DNA of 64,000 bases from Erythrocercus mccallii (lineage: Eukaryota; Chordata; Aves; Passeriformes; Dicruridae). Below, piece by piece: positions 14,225-27,357 of the stretch. Position 1 is the first letter of the stretch. Each line of letters begins with the position of its first letter. The position numbers and the translations under genes were made by a program. Below the pieces are notes generated by a model. The model worked only from the letters and a program-made list of their open reading frames with translations. It was not told the DNA's origin and did not search any database. The stretch lies in contig VZRG01000034.1 of the NCBI GenBank assembly GCA_013397435.1, positions 223,702 through 287,701 of the forward strand, given 5' to 3'.

Positions 14225-15500
14225 ACAAGATGATGACTGGGAGTGGTCAGCATGGATTTAACACTGGGGAAATGACACCTGACCAGCCTGGTAGCCTCCT
14301 ACAATGAACAAGGAACTTGGCAGAGGAGGGGAAGGAAGTAGATATTTATCTTGACTTCATAAAGCTTCTGACACTGCCATTTATAATGGTTGTCCTCATA
14401 GACAAACTGATAGAGTGGAGACTACAAAAGCAGATAGTGAGGTGGACTGAAAACTGCCTAAAGTGCTAAGTTCAAAGAGCTGTGGTCAGGGGCACAAAGT
14501 TCATTTGGAGAACAGTCACAAGTGATATACTCCAGGGGTCAGTAATGGAACCAGTACTTTTCAAAATTCCATTCACAACCTGAAGATGGGACACACTGCA
14601 CCCTCAGTATATTTGAAGATGATACAAAACTGGAAAGAATGACTGATGCACACTAGGTGTGTACACTGTCAGAGTGACATGGACAGGCTGGAGAATTGCT
14701 TGAAAAGGAAACTTGGAAAGAGCAACAAAAGGGAAATGGAAAGCCCAGAACCTGGAGAAGAATAATGCCACACACCAGCACACACTGGAGAACCACCAGC
14801 TGGAAGGACCACCACAGAGAACAGCCTAGCATGCAGGTGAGTAAGAAATTAAAATGAAGCCAGCAATGTGCCCTTGCACAGAAGGCCAACAGCATCCTGC
14901 ACTGTAATCATGAGATTGTTGCCTGCAGGCCAAGGTATGTGGTCCTTCCCCTACAGTCAGCACTGCTGAGTCATCTGGAGAGCTGTGCCCAGTGGTGGAC
15001 TCCCCACTACAAGACACAGGGACCACATCTAGGGAAGAACTGTTAAGATGACTAAGGAAGCAAATTGAAGCTGAGAGAGCTGGGACTGTTTAGCCTGAGG
15101 AGGAAAAGTTTCAGCAATATCTCAATGTTCATAAATATCTCATGAGTATAAATGAGTGATGCACTTCCATCTCGAGTACAGAAAACTGAGCCAGACTCTT
15201 CTCAAGGGTGCACAGTGAAAGGACAAGAGGCAATGGGTACAAATCAAAGTATAGGACAGCTGTATTTCAGCTTAACAGAAGTGTTTGACTGTGAGGGTGG
15301 TCACATGCAGGTTGCCCATAGAGGCTGCAGACTCTCCACTGCCAGAGACATTCAAAACCTAACTGGAAACAGCCCTCAGTCATCTGCTCTAATGGACCTT
15401 GAGTTAATCTGTAGCATGGGATTAGACAATCTCCAGAGACTTCTTCAAGCCTCCACAATCTTGTGAAGTTCACTCATTGGATTCTATTCTATAAAGTACA
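14225..15500 (+). mobile_element. CR1 LINE, 5'-truncated, about 1.3 kb
   Basis: CR1 reverse-transcriptase and 3' UTR sequence in plus orientation, recognised from an ordered series: 'cttgacttcataaagcttct', 'gatatactccaggggtcagt', 'tatttgaagatgatacaaaa', 'agcaatgtgcccttgcacag', 'gagctgggactgtttagcct', and the terminal 'attggattctattctata'. The frame is broken by stops and indels, so no active protein is encoded. It lies in SLIT2 intron 3, antisense to the gene. Confidence 0.8.
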
Positions 15501-18500
15501 CCATAGAGAAGGAAACAGAAGTTATAAAACCTCCATAAAGTAACAGAGGTTCAAGTATCGGATGAAACAATGATGATTTTGACAATACTTGGGATTACTT
15601 CCAAGAAAGAAAAAAAAAAAGGCAAAGAAAGAGGGGAGATGAAGCTGATATAGTAGGTGGAACTTAGCTAGGGTTTGAACAGATTGTTTAGAAAGACAAA
15701 AAAGGCTTGCAGATAGTCCTGATAGGCTTCTAAAAACTGTCTTTCTGGCATGAAGTTACTACAGCAAATTTTCACTCAAGTATTTTTCTGGAGCACCTGT
15801 ACAGACATCCTGCCAAACTAAAGTCAGAAAGGCTGATTGTGCCTTAAAAAATGAAGGGAGACTTTGCCATGTTGTATTTGAATATTAGTCTAGACTATTA
15901 TTAAAGACAAGCCAGCACAATGAACTACATACTATGAAAGAAAATAAGAAAATAAAACATTTCTTCCAATGAAGTTTCAACCAGGCTCTTCATAGTAAAT
16001 GAGGTAATATAATAATATGAATCACTGAAGTTGCAGCCAGATCCCTCACACATTTTAGAGTTGATCTGTAAAACTCCAGAAAGAAATGTGGTTTCTGCAA
16101 TCAAAATAAGCACCTTAGATAATCTTTCAAACATGCTTTACTAAATGTAATGACAAGTCAATTTTCACCTGTGGCCACCCAATATGAAATCAGTATTTTA
16201 AAAAATATTGAACTAGTTCTGAAAAGAATATATATAATTTTTACAGGGTAAAACTAAAATGTATAGCTTTAAGTTTAATATCAGTGCCCTAAGAATCCAT
16301 TTAAAATAGCTTTCGAACACAAAACACTATTTGAAACAAAAAACATTGGCACAACAGCTCTGCAGAATCAGATTTAGTTTCACCATTTTGCAACAGTGCA
16401 AATTACCCATTTCAGAGGAAGCAAGAAAGAAGAGCATCCAGCAAACAATGCCACAAAGGATGAGCACAAAACAGATGTGGGAAAAATAAACAGCCTTCCT
16501 GCCCTGGAATTTGTAAAAAGGTCTGCAAAGAGCAAACAGGACTTCTCACTGCAATTTGACTTCTAGACCTATAAAAGGAGTTCCATGAGAAAAGACACTC
16601 AGATGAATAAAATATAATAAAAATAAATACTGGGCTTTGAAAAGGCTCTTAGAAGAACACTGCTCTTGGAAATAGAGTTTTATCAAGTATTTTGTAGTGT
16701 TCTCTTATCAAAATGTAGCTATAATTTGATTTTTTAAAATTCCATTTGAACACTGTACCTTCTAAACACTGTCTTCAAAAACAGCCTTTGTCTACGTGTG
16801 ATTCAACAGACATTTTTAAAGATATTCAGTGTTGCTTTGACAAAAGCCTACTAATACAGAATAACTGTAGTAGTATTTTTCATTCTTTTTCTTTAAAAAC
16901 TATGCAAACATGTAGCCAGTATAATTCATGTAATATAGTCCCACATTCCATTGGTAAGTGATTAACACCGCATGCTTCGTGGTCTCCTCCCTGTTCTAAG
17001 AGGAGGAATGTGTGGTGCATTGCCCTTAAACTATCTAAGGCTAGCTAAAACAAGGATGTTTCACATCCGTGATTAACAAGGAATAACTCTTCACCACCTT
17101 CAGGGCTGTTCAAAAGGAGGCACTCTCTACCTGAGCTCATTATTTTTCCATTACCTGTGACACACCTGCGTGAAGGCATTAACTCTTCAAATGCTCATAT
17201 AGTCAGACTGAAGCCACACAGGTGATCAGTACCAATGCGACAGGGAGGAGATAAGCGTAACATCACGCAGCCTTAAAAAACAAGCACACAAACAGCCCCA
17301 CAGGTTTTAGGAAGTCAAACCTAGAATTTCCCTGCACAGTGGTCAGAACTGCTCATAATGTACCCCAAATGAAAAAAATTAGTTCTCAGACTTCAGTAAC
17401 GAAGTTGCATGCCACAATGAAGACCAGCACTCCATGAGAAAAGAAACTAAAGACTAACTTTCAGCTGAAGAGGTAAGAACTCATTCTAAGAGCTCAGTAC
17501 AACTTCTATACTGTACAACACAAAGTCTTATCCCTAAAAAACTGATTTCATTGACACAATTTATAATCAAGCATAAGATGAAATATTGTTCATTTATTGG
17601 CTGTGCTTTTAGGAGTGATAGAGAAATGATTCCTGAAACAGTAGTTCCACTGCTAACACCGAATTTTTGCCAGGGATCCTAAAACTCCACATCAGAATCT
17701 TTACACCCAAGTGTCTGTAAACTGGGGGAGGGGGGGGAGTTCATATTTTGCTTCAGCTAAAAAACAAAATCACATCATAAAAACAGATGACATTTAACAT
17801 TTTTTCCAGAAGTACCTGCTCCTGAATTTCAATTATATAGCTTTATAGAAGTGAAATCTAAGGTTTCTAACACTTCTCTTCTGTATCTGAAATGACTATA
17901 TATTATCAGATTCAAAACACAGAGAGAAACTTCAGCCCAAACCTGCTTACTCTAGGATTAATTTATTGACACAGCTCACATTTAAAGAATCACAGAAAAT
18001 ATTATCATTCCTCTTTTAAAATTATTTTCCTACTTGAAATTTACATTTCATTGATAGAGTTAAGTCAATTTGGAATAAAACTGCAATCTCATACCACGCA
18101 TCAATATATAATGAAAAGTTAGCAGCTAGGTTTATTTTAATCTCTGGTCAGCATGTTTTTTCCCCATCAGTGATTCAGTAAGTCTGCACCCTATGAAAGA
18201 ACATACACATAATATAGCCCTTTTCTAGAATAGACAGGAAGAACAGTACTTGTTCATCCAGACTATTTTGAAGCAGCTGTTAATGCCCTTGATAAATGTC
18301 CAGGCCTGCTGAGCAGCTATGCCCAAGACAAACTGTATTTGTTTTTATCCTAGATGGAACATTTTATTTTAGTCTACCCTGTGATGCATGACTTTGTAAG
18401 GTGAGATGCTCTGTAAAACCCCATACATTCAGAGATCATGGTAACTCCTCAGTCAGTTTTGATTTTATAATTTCAAAACCTACTAATGCAGTGTAATAGT

Positions 18501-21500
18501 TTACCATGTTACCATCTAAGTTAGAGCTCAAATGGATAACTTTAACTCTGTAATACATGAAATACAGCTAAACCCTACTTTATCTTACTGAAGCCCATTT
18601 CATATTTTTGACAAGATAATCTCCTTTGTATTGAAGTTATAATTAAGCCCTTGCTGCAGCTGAAGCTGCACACAGTAATTTCACATACTGATTTGTATCC
18701 TGTAAACATTTTGTTTACTAAGTAGAAAGAACCTTTCCTTGAAACTATGTTGTTGAAATATACTTTTCCTTCTGTGCTATGGCACATCTGTAAGTTTCAA
18801 ATTGTTCATCCACAACACATACAAAACAATATTGACTTTCACTACTACTCCAACACTAATAAGTGGATACCTAAGTAAGTGCTCTCTTCATGTTAACTTT
18901 GAATAACTTGTTTTAATGTATTTGTGGAGATGGAGCTCAAATAAATAGCAAGTAGGGACAATTCCTCAGTTTGTCATTTTAGAACCCTGGTGCAAAAATT
19001 TAGAAAAATCAATGAACTGTAAAAATTTAATTCTTAAAATACTTCTTTCTACATCAGTAATGCATTGTAACAAACATGAAAATACAACAGATAGCTTTCA
19101 GTTTAAAAACTACTTCATGTACCAACTTGATATTCAACCCTTACAGCATTCTTTTCTTGAACTCATGATTTCAGCTTACTCACATCATGTAGCTCAGGGG
19201 GGCTGTTTCTTGGGAGGTATGGTGGGGGCATTTAACTCAAAAGTTGAAGTTATTCCTTTGAAAGTAACATTTCATCTACACACTAGTTTTCAGCAGAAAT
19301 AGGTTGGGGGGGCATTGGTGGCTTATTTTTCCTTTGTGGCATTTTGGGTTGGTTTTTTTTTTCTTTTTTTCCATAATTTGGTTTTTTTACATCTACACAG
19401 GTAACACTTTGGAACTGTTAACATAATGAATAGACATTTTCAAAATAAAATATGTTAATTCAAGTATCAAAAACAGAGAGGCTTGGCCTGGAAACTTTTA
19501 GGCCACACAAGTAACCTTTCTCACAGGAGTAATCAGTGAGATTGCTCATGCAAACCAAGTAATTCACATGGTAAATGTCTGCAGAAACAGACTCTAAATT
19601 AGCATTTTAGGGACATACTGCTCCCTCAATGGATTATTCATAAATACAGGAAGAAAAAAGTGAGTAGTTTAGAAACTATTGCTGTAAACTCTTCCTATTC
19701 TGACACTTATTCCATGTCATAGTCCTAGCATAGTAAGAGCTACTATTAGACTTAAAAAAATATATTAGGAAAAATTATGCCTGAAAAGTTTTCCTGTCAG
19801 CCAATTTTTTTTAATATAAATGAAAAGGTAACTGCTCTTCTCCATAAACAAGTGAAGAGTATGTTTAGCCCTCAAAAACCTGACAACCCTCTATTTCTGG
19901 AGTACACAGAACAGTAAAGAAACTTTATATATAAGTAGCTTCTTACAGAACTGGTTCAACAATTCTGGCAGAATTTTATACTTTCCTCCAGATGACAACA
20001 ACTTGTAAAAACACTGGCATATTTTGAGCAGTATTTGCAACACTAGAGAATGAGGTGAACCTGGGGATAACAATGGCCTACACTTACTACAAATAATTTT
20101 TAAAGCTGTGTCTAACAGTGTCAGTTTCCATAAAGTAGAAACTTTCAGTTTATCTTCATCTTGCTTCCTTAAGATACTATTTCAAATGATTATAAACATC
20201 ACACCCAAGATGACAGCTTTATGAAGAAAGAAGAAACAAGTGTTTAATTTCACATTCTCATAAGGAACTGTTTCAAAAGGTTTTGCCCCCATAATAAGCA
20301 GTGGTCTCTGGAAATCCGTAAGTGTTGTGAAAATCCTCCATGTCTTGACCCTTTTTGTCTTCCTGCCATGAAGCATATTGAAAACCACTGCTGACACATG
20401 ACTGTGATCTCTGTAAGAGGTTCACAAAATGTAAGAGGCCACATCCAATCCTTTCTCTATGGGACTTGCCATAAACTGAACAGCTCATACTCTTTAGAGG
20501 CCCTGCTCAAGAACACCGGCTCATATAAGTTACTAGATGATTAAGAAAGTCTTGCAGATGTTAAATACTGTAATTATTCCAGATGTCAGGACTGTAATTA
20601 GTCCAAGAGTTTTTAGCACTGCTTCAGGATGTACTCAAAGGTACAAGCTGTCCCAGCTGAACTTCAATGCATACAATCCATTTTTCAATCAAAGAGGGTT
20701 GTTTCAGCAGACAGAGCATCTACACAGCAAAACAGACCATGCAATTCTTCTGTTTAGTATCCAGTCTGGGAAGAAAACCATATTTATGACAGACTTGCCA
20801 GCTCAGGCAGTGTTGCACTAAACTGGCTTGGACTGGAGCCTTAAGAGCGCAGCCCTTAAGAGCCTTCAAGACTGCCAGAGATTGGAACTAAGTGAACACT
20901 GCAGTGTATAGCCATTTATTTGACTTGCAGATTTCCCACAGAAGTATCCCTCTAAAAGGCTTTCAGCAGTATCAACTTCACCAGGGTTTCTCCAGCTACT
21001 AAAGTTTCCACAAACCAAAACTTACTAAGTTGCTAATTTCCACCTTGCTCTTCCCTCCTATTTGTTAAGTAAGAGGCATAGCTACACAAGCATTTGTTGC
21101 AAACAAAACTTTTACTTTAATTCATGCTGCTGTAGTAATAATCACTTGTTACAGCAGTATTGACTGTCGCCTTGGGTTCCATTGCACTTGAACAATTACA
21201 CTGGCGTGACAAATTGCCACTGCGGAGCCCACTAGGTCTAAATAGCTTTGTGTACATACTAACCTACACAGTGTACTAGAGATAGGTTGTTATTTTATGA
21301 AGCTATAGAAGAAACCACCTGACAGATTTTTATGGATTTAATAAAAATCATTCTTAAGCAGATCTCTTCTGAAGAGGTCAAAAGTTTCTGCTCTCTGAGA
21401 TTAATTTTGCAAAGCATCTCAGGTCTTCTCTTCCATTAAATGGAGCTGAGGAGATCTAGCATTTTGAATTATCACAGCTATAAATGAGTATTCACAAGTA

Positions 21501-21567
21501 ACTCATTAACCAACCAAACAGTTCATAGGAAATCAGAGTTACTGGCCTAAAAAACTTTTTAACCAAA

Positions 21568-21632
21568 ACTCCAGTTAAAAACAAACAACCAAGAAACAAA
21601 CAAAAAAAATCATCACCCAAACAAACAAACCC
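21568..21632. repeat. A/C-rich (AAAC)n low-complexity tract
   Basis: AAACAAAC-type units on the plus strand within SLIT2 intron 3. Confidence 0.75.
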
Positions 21633-22620
21633 ACAGCACTTCACTTAGAGATGGGCATTTCTTTTTTCCCAGAGAGAAACTACTGTGAAAGCCTGATGAC
21701 ATTAAAGAGTACAGAAGAATAGGACATATCTTTTAAAACTCAGCCCATATACACTAGCACAAGTTATTTCAACATAAGCAGTATTACATGTAAACAATCT
21801 TATAAATCAAACTGAGTTCATTTAAGTTGCAGTGAAGTGCTCTTATACCCTCTGCTAAAAGGTCTGTGTCAGGTGTTCTGTAACAGCAGCTTGGCACATT
21901 ACACTTGGAGTGAAAATGTGATACCCCACAATCACACACTGAAAAAAATTAAAAATATTTTAAGTGCTTGCTATTTAATGTATAAAAGAAAACACTTGAA
22001 TGAAGTACCCACAAGTTTCCTGAGAAATCATTCCGGATTTCAAAATCCCAAGGAGATGAATTGGCTGTCAGATAACAATGCGCCTTCATCAGATGGACTT
22101 GGCAGTTGTAAACAAGAAGAATTTTCTCAGCTTTTCCCCACAAATATGAAATATTTGCTCTTAGCCAACAGCTGGGGCAGTTTACAGACATCCTGCATAT
22201 ATATTCAAATTACAAGTCACCCACACACCTAACATGAACTGAATTCCAGCAAATTAAAGAAACTGACAAATGTTAGAGCAGATGTAATACAACTCTCAAG
22301 ACAAACAATCTAACTTCGAAGGTCTGAATAACTAAATTTTCAGATAGCATAGTTTGCCTGCTGAAGGGTGAACAAACATAACCCATGAAGTAGCCAAAAG
22401 TATCACAATTTCTCTTCAGATCTAGCCTCTTATGTAAATGGAAAATACCTATTGTTCTCTAATTATCAAGGGAAAACCAAAGAAATGAAACAATGTAATG
22501 GCAAAATAGAAACACATCAGACAAGTAAGTTTTAACTACTGATATTCACTTTTCTCTGGTAAAACAATCCTATACTTCAGGGATACAAACAGTAAAAGCC
22601 TTGAAGGTTTCAAAATTAAA

Positions 22621-22654
22621 TTTGTTAATAAATCACATTTGTTAATAAATCACA
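22621..22654. repeat. Perfect 17-bp tandem duplication
   Basis: TTTGTTAATAAATCACA occurs twice head to tail. Confidence 0.9.
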
Positions 22655-24231
22655 TAGCAGGATCTTACTTTGAAATAATTAACAAATAAGGCTGTTTTAA
22701 AACTTCGTAAGCATTTGGTATCTCACATTCACAGTGATGGTGTCAATCTTCTGATGTTTTTTCCTGTTTCATATTTATGCGTTTACTTTTGCAATATGAA
22801 CTACACTGTTTAAATTTTTATCTAGACACCATAAACCAAATTTAGGAATATGTATATATTATTCAAATATATCCCTCAGCAAAAAAGCTCTTTTAAATCC
22901 CTACACTTTGTACAAAGCAAAGTTGAAAACACATTGTAAGAAAGCATTAAGTGTTTTAATACGACTTAAAAATGTACAGCCAGATTTTTCTGAAAGAGCA
23001 ATTGATCCCATTGAAATTTATTTTTAAAAAGTTGCACTATACAATAACGCTCTCATTTTTTAGGTCAAAAAGTTACTTTGGCTTATTTGAAAAAAATGAG
23101 GTAATTATCTCAAGTACATAATATTTCAACTATTACAGAAATATCATAATTACACTGGTGGTTACTAAGTCTCTTGAACAGCTTTGTCTAAATGACCAAC
23201 CAAACCATAATGGTTTGCGGAGGTTTTTGTTTTAAAAACATGGCCAGTAGCTGTGGATACAAAGCAACTATAACAAGACAAACTATGTTCAGACCAGTGC
23301 TGCTTTTCAATGGAGTAAAGTAGAAATACTTTTATAAAGTTAAAACAGCAGCAAATGAAACACTAAAGAAAACCTCAGAGGCATGCTTAAAGAAAAGGTG
23401 ATATAAGGAAAATCCACAACTACAATGCTTAATAAGGAAGACACAAGTCAAGCTCTACAGGAACATAATATATTAATACTCTCCAGGCTCCATATTATGT
23501 ACAACAATCAGCATCCTGCTTTTAACAAGTCAGATGTCCCAAACTGCACAATATATTTAAAAATATATTCATTTGAAGTGTAACAAAATAAGAAGGCACA
23601 TACTGAAAACTAGTTTGGGAATTACTCATTTTCTAGGTTTCACTGCAACCAAGCCAGTGATTGTACTTCACGGAAAGGTCCTCTCATCTCTGCTCCATCT
23701 CCTCCCCCCACAGTACTGAACTTTTTTTTTTTTAATTCAAATTCAAGTTATTTTTGAAAGCAGTTCATACTTTTTCTAAGCCTTTGTAAAAGCTTTTATC
23801 ATATAGAAACTGGAGTAGAATTGAATCACTGCTATGTAACAAAAAACACTATAGCCAGTAGTTGCCTCCAATAAGGCACTGTATAAAACATCTAACACTA
23901 CAGGTCAGAGAACAGGCTTCTTTTGGTGCATTTGAGTTCTGAAAAGTCTTTGTGTATTCAAGATTAAAGTGAAAATATTTTATACTGTTCAAACTATTTC
24001 CTACGGGACAACTGCAGTTTGCACTTTAAATCCGGACTGCTCTTGAATGCTTCCCCCAGTCGAGTCTCTTAAATATCACTTGAGAATTCCTTACTTCTCT
24101 TCTGTCTCAGTAAGGCTAGAAGTCTCAAATATATTAAAAAAATGTATTAAAAAGTCTGAAGCCTGAGTACCTTGACACACAACTAACTTGACCCCCTTCA
24201 AGTTGATACTTCTAGAATTAAAAATACTTAC

Positions 24232-24303
24232 AGCCTCTCCAGTTCTTTTAAATCCTGGAATGCTCCTCTCTCAATAGTACTAATCTTGTTCTCCATGAGC
24301 TGA
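24232..24303 (-). CDS. SLIT2: SLIT2 exon 3 (second leucine-rich repeat of D1)
   Basis: A 72-nt phase-2 exon. The acceptor on the minus strand ends TATATTTCAG and the donor is GTAAGTA (24231-24225). Translation is L-QLMENKISTIERGAFQDLKE-LERL, matching mammalian SLIT2 from memory with no change that I can see. It gives one complete LRR unit, about residues 83-107. The split Leu codon is CT plus T. It lies 1,056 bp downstream of exon 2 in gene order and 17,078 bp upstream of exon 4. Confidence 0.96.
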
Positions 24304-24675
24304 CTGAAATATAGAAATTTTTATATGTAAGTTTTAATATCTGCAAGATTAACTTGTTGCATTAACAATGGTCATTTAAAGGCAGCCACATATACTTTAA
24401 AATAATCCAACAGCTATTCTAGAGTGACATCCATTTTAACTTTCTGTATCCCTGTCACCAACAATTTACACAGGCTCATATACCCAAAAGAAGGAAAATA
24501 ACCCTTGGTAAAAGAAACAGGAATCGATGTTACATTTGCTCATTTACTGAAAGAGTGGCAAGTTAAAAAGCTACACATATGCCTGCAGGCTGCGTGCACA
24601 CATGCACACACATCACAGCCCTTCGGCAAGCTGGAAGGAAAATCAAACTAGCCTTAACCAATAAGCTAAATAGAT

Positions 24676-24705
24676 ATTATTTAGATATCTATTATTTAGA
24701 TATCT
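24676..24705. repeat. Perfect 15-bp tandem duplication
   Basis: ATTATTTAGATATCT occurs twice head to tail in SLIT2 intron 2. Confidence 0.85.
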
Positions 24706-24714
24706 CCTTCAGAA

Positions 24715-24872
24715 AACAACAAAAAGCCAACCAGAAAACAAAGCAACAAAAAAAAACAAAAACCCACAAACTGCCACCAAATTTTAAAACCTCAAAAATG
24801 TTTGAAAAAAAATTTAAAACAAATAAAAAACCAAAACCAAAACCTAAACACCTAAACAAACCAACCAAACAA
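24715..24872. repeat. A/C-rich low-complexity tract in SLIT2 intron 2
   Basis: Degenerate AAAAC/CCAAA sequence, similar in character to the tract near 40800. It creates a spurious Lys/Pro-rich open frame. Confidence 0.8.
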
Positions 24873-25359
24873 TTTCTCCCTCAACTTCACTGGTAAGTTT
24901 TCCTTTTTGTCCAGGAACTACAGAAGAGCAATAATAATCATCTGGGACTTCCTTTTATATTCAGTAAAGGAGTAACTTTTTTCTTAGTTAGCTCCCTTAT
25001 AGTTCTGGTTGAGAGTACCCACTTTCAGTGTGAATTATAAATTTCACAGCCTTAAACTGAAGTTACTCCAATGGTTATTCAACCAATTTTAGCAAATCTT
25101 ACTTGTAAGCTATGTGCTAAACTAAGTCCTCAAGTTCTCATAATCTTAGGGGGAGATTAAAAAATTTAAACAAATTTTATTTAAGGGAATTGCTAACTTG
25201 TGCATAACAGTGTATAACATGTGGCTGAGCAGTTTTAGGTTCAGATATGGTAATACAGTAGCTAAAAAGTGATAACCCATCCAGCTAATGAACTGAAATG
25301 TAACTACAAGCTGTAGCATCAGTCCTAAAAGTTATCAAGGAGAGCAAGACAAAACTTAC

Positions 25360-25431
25360 AGAACTCGAAGGTGCCTTAGACCAGCAAAGTCGGTCTTCGT
25401 GATTCTCGTGATGTTATTTCCATTAAGATCC
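25360..25431 (-). CDS. SLIT2: SLIT2 exon 2 (first leucine-rich repeat of D1)
   Basis: A 72-nt exon, preceded on the minus strand by a pyrimidine-containing acceptor ending TTCTTAG and followed by the donor GTAAGT (25359-25354). Joined to exon 1 in phase 2 it reads L-DLNGNNITRITKTDFAGLRH-LRVL, which appears identical to mammalian SLIT2 from memory. It has the LxLxxNxI pattern of one 24-residue LRR in the first LRR domain. Residues are about 59-83 from the chosen start. This exon is too short for ordinary ORF calling and was found by splice sites plus the family motif. The split Leu codon is CT from exon 1 plus G here. Confidence 0.96.
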
Positions 25432-27181
25432 CTAAGAAGAATAATTTGTAAGCAGCAAAATTAAAACATTCAAAAACTATTTTTAAATTGTTTTGTTGGT
25501 TTTCATGGGCACAGCATTTTCAGAAGTTAGGAGACATAGATGAATGCAACAAACCATTCTTACAATTAACACCATGTAAGCTCCTGATTTCCAAGCAACT
25601 GAAATAGATTTACCTTAAAAACAGTAGTTTGACATTTTGTAGCAAGAGAGTGTTGGAAAGTCAGCTCTGCCTGTCATTACAAAGCTCACCTTTAACTACA
25701 GTCTTTACCAACAGAAGAGTCCAAGGCTCTATGAATGGGGTTATAACTGCATGTAGAAAACCACAAAGCTTAGTACCTATAGTTATATCTATACATATGC
25801 TACAACCATTATTTGCTTGTTACAAAACATTATTTGTTACAAAAACTAAGTGACTGAAAAAAAGACAATTTTCATCATTTCAAGCAATTTGCAGATTTCC
25901 CAGCATGGCTAAAAAGGTGGCATAGGGCTTAACTACCTATAACAAACATTAGGTTTCAAACAAGCATTAACACTGCTGGAGTAAGTGATGGGAAATAAGA
26001 TTTTACCAAAACTAAGCTCTCCACTTGCTGCACAGGAAGCTATACTGACTGCAGAATGCAAAGCAAGTTCAGAAGCAACAGAAACCTGTATTTAGGCCCT
26101 AGCATTACCGATCATAATTTTATACATTTTCTTCTGAAGTACATACCTCTTTTTCATAACTTTTTGGGGTTAAGATATAAACGTCCTTCAATTACAACCA
26201 CTACAAATAAAATCAGACTTGGCAATTCATGAGATAAATCTTTAGGAAGTCGTATTACATGGAAGCTATTTAACAATTACAGCTCATTCTCAATGTATCT
26301 AGGAAAAAAAAGTGGTTTTTTTTCTAGTGCTTTATGCCACATATGGCGAAAACACCACTGTAAAGAAACCACACCAGTCTCAGGAGGAATGTGTCCCTGA
26401 TACTCTTCCTGAGTGAAATTCACTACTCTAGCCGCGCGTGCACATGCCAACATTTGAATGACTTATCAGAGAGTGGGACATAACGCACACAGCACTTACA
26501 CTCTTAGGACGCCTCTGAAAGGCAGCCTGATACCGGCCACATATAGAAAACAGCCGAGCCGCGGGTGGAAGGAGGGATCACCGTTATGGCACGACTCAGT
26601 GCCCTGCGAGCGCGGCTATCGCACCCCGGCGTGCCCTCGCCCACCGGCAGATGCGCGCTGGCGCGGGGGCAGCACCGGCAGCGCGCCCCGCCCGCCCCTG
26701 CGCGCCGGCCACCGCGGCTCCGCGGCGGGAGGGAGCGCTGCCGGGGCCTCCCTGCCCACGCCCGCGGAGCGCGGCGGGGCCGCGGCCCGGCTCTGCCCCG
26801 GGGAAGGCGAGCCGTAATAGCCAAGTTTGACGGGAAATGGGCGCCGGCGTGGGGACAGGCCGCCGCCCCGGGGCGCCCCCCGGCCGCGGTGGTGCCCGCC
26901 CCCGCTCCTCGCGGAGGCGGGAACCGCGCTGCTCACCGCGGCTTCCCGGGATGAAAGGCAGCGGCTAGGAGCAGCGCCCACCTCTTCCGTGTCCCCGCGC
27001 ATCGCTGTGAAAAGGGCACGGCCAGCAGCAAGAGAAGGGAACAGAAACCTCCCACCCAAAGGACGTCGGGACCCTAAACCAGGCCGGCGCCGGGGGCCAC
27101 CTCAGCCCGACAGCCGGCGGGAGACCTGAAGGGAGGAGGGGGCCGAGGGGCGCTCGCCGCCGCCCCGGTCGGGTTACTTAC
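25432..27181 (-). other. SLIT2: SLIT2 intron 1
   Basis: A 1,750-bp phase-2 intron bounded by GTAAGT at 27181 and TTCTTAG at 25432. Its first 700 or so bases are the CpG-rich tail of the promoter island and the rest is AT-rich. I see no gene, RNA or mobile element in it. Confidence 0.9.
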
Positions 27182-27357
27182 AGCCTCTCGGTGTTGCGAG
27201 GGATGTTCCTCGGGACGCCGCGCAGCGCCAGCCCGTGACAGTCCACGGTGCTCCCCGAGCAGGAGCACTGCGCCGGGCACGGCTGCGGCGCCACCGCGCC
27301 CGCTATCGCCAGCAGCAGCCCTAGGGACAGGGTGAGCTTCCCCCAGCCGCACATCAT
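27182..27357 (-). CDS. SLIT2: SLIT2 exon 1, coding part (start codon, signal peptide, LRRNT)
   Basis: First coding exon of SLIT2, a secreted glycoprotein that binds ROBO receptors and repels growing axons and migrating cells. The 176 nt give 58 codons plus two bases of a split Leu codon. Two tandem ATGs (27357-27355 and 27354-27352) begin MMCGWGK; I use the first, and both have a purine at -3. The hydrophobic run LTLSLGLLLAIAGAVA is a signal-peptide core. It is followed by the LRRNT cysteine cap CPAQCSCSGSTVDC, then HGLALRGVPRNIPRNTERL, which matches vertebrate SLIT2 as I remember it. SLIT1 and SLIT3 differ at several of these positions. The donor is GTAAGT at 27181-27176. The next three exons lie downstream on the same strand. 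In-frame sequence upstream of the ATG contains no other ATG for at least 200 nt, so the start is secure to within one codon. The exon lies in a CpG-rich island. Confidence 0.95.

Larger units (their letters stand above)
7154..24231 (-). other. SLIT2: SLIT2 intron 3
   Basis: A 17,078-bp phase-2 intron bounded by GTAAGTA at 24231 and CCAAAG at 7154. It is AT-rich and contains a CR1 fragment in the same orientation as SLIT2 (about 12085-12305), a longer CR1 in the opposite orientation (about 14225-15500), short local duplications and simple repeats. The many short open frames have no recognisable protein similarity. Confidence 0.9.
24304..25359 (-). other. SLIT2: SLIT2 intron 2
   Basis: A 1,056-bp phase-2 intron with consensus GT..AG ends. 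It contains an A/C-rich low-complexity stretch (about 24715-24870) and a short 15-bp tandem duplication. Nothing else is recognisable. Confidence 0.9.

Noticed and set aside
21837..22232. 131-codon plus-strand open frame in SLIT2 intron 3
   Set aside because: No recognisable similarity, antisense to SLIT2, and no splice or start context.
27182..27357. Assignment of the gene to SLIT1 or SLIT3
   Set aside because: The CPAQCSCSGSTVDCHGLAL and DLNGNNITRITKTDFAGLRH segments fit SLIT2. Remembered SLIT1 and SLIT3 have different residues in the cysteine cap and first repeat.
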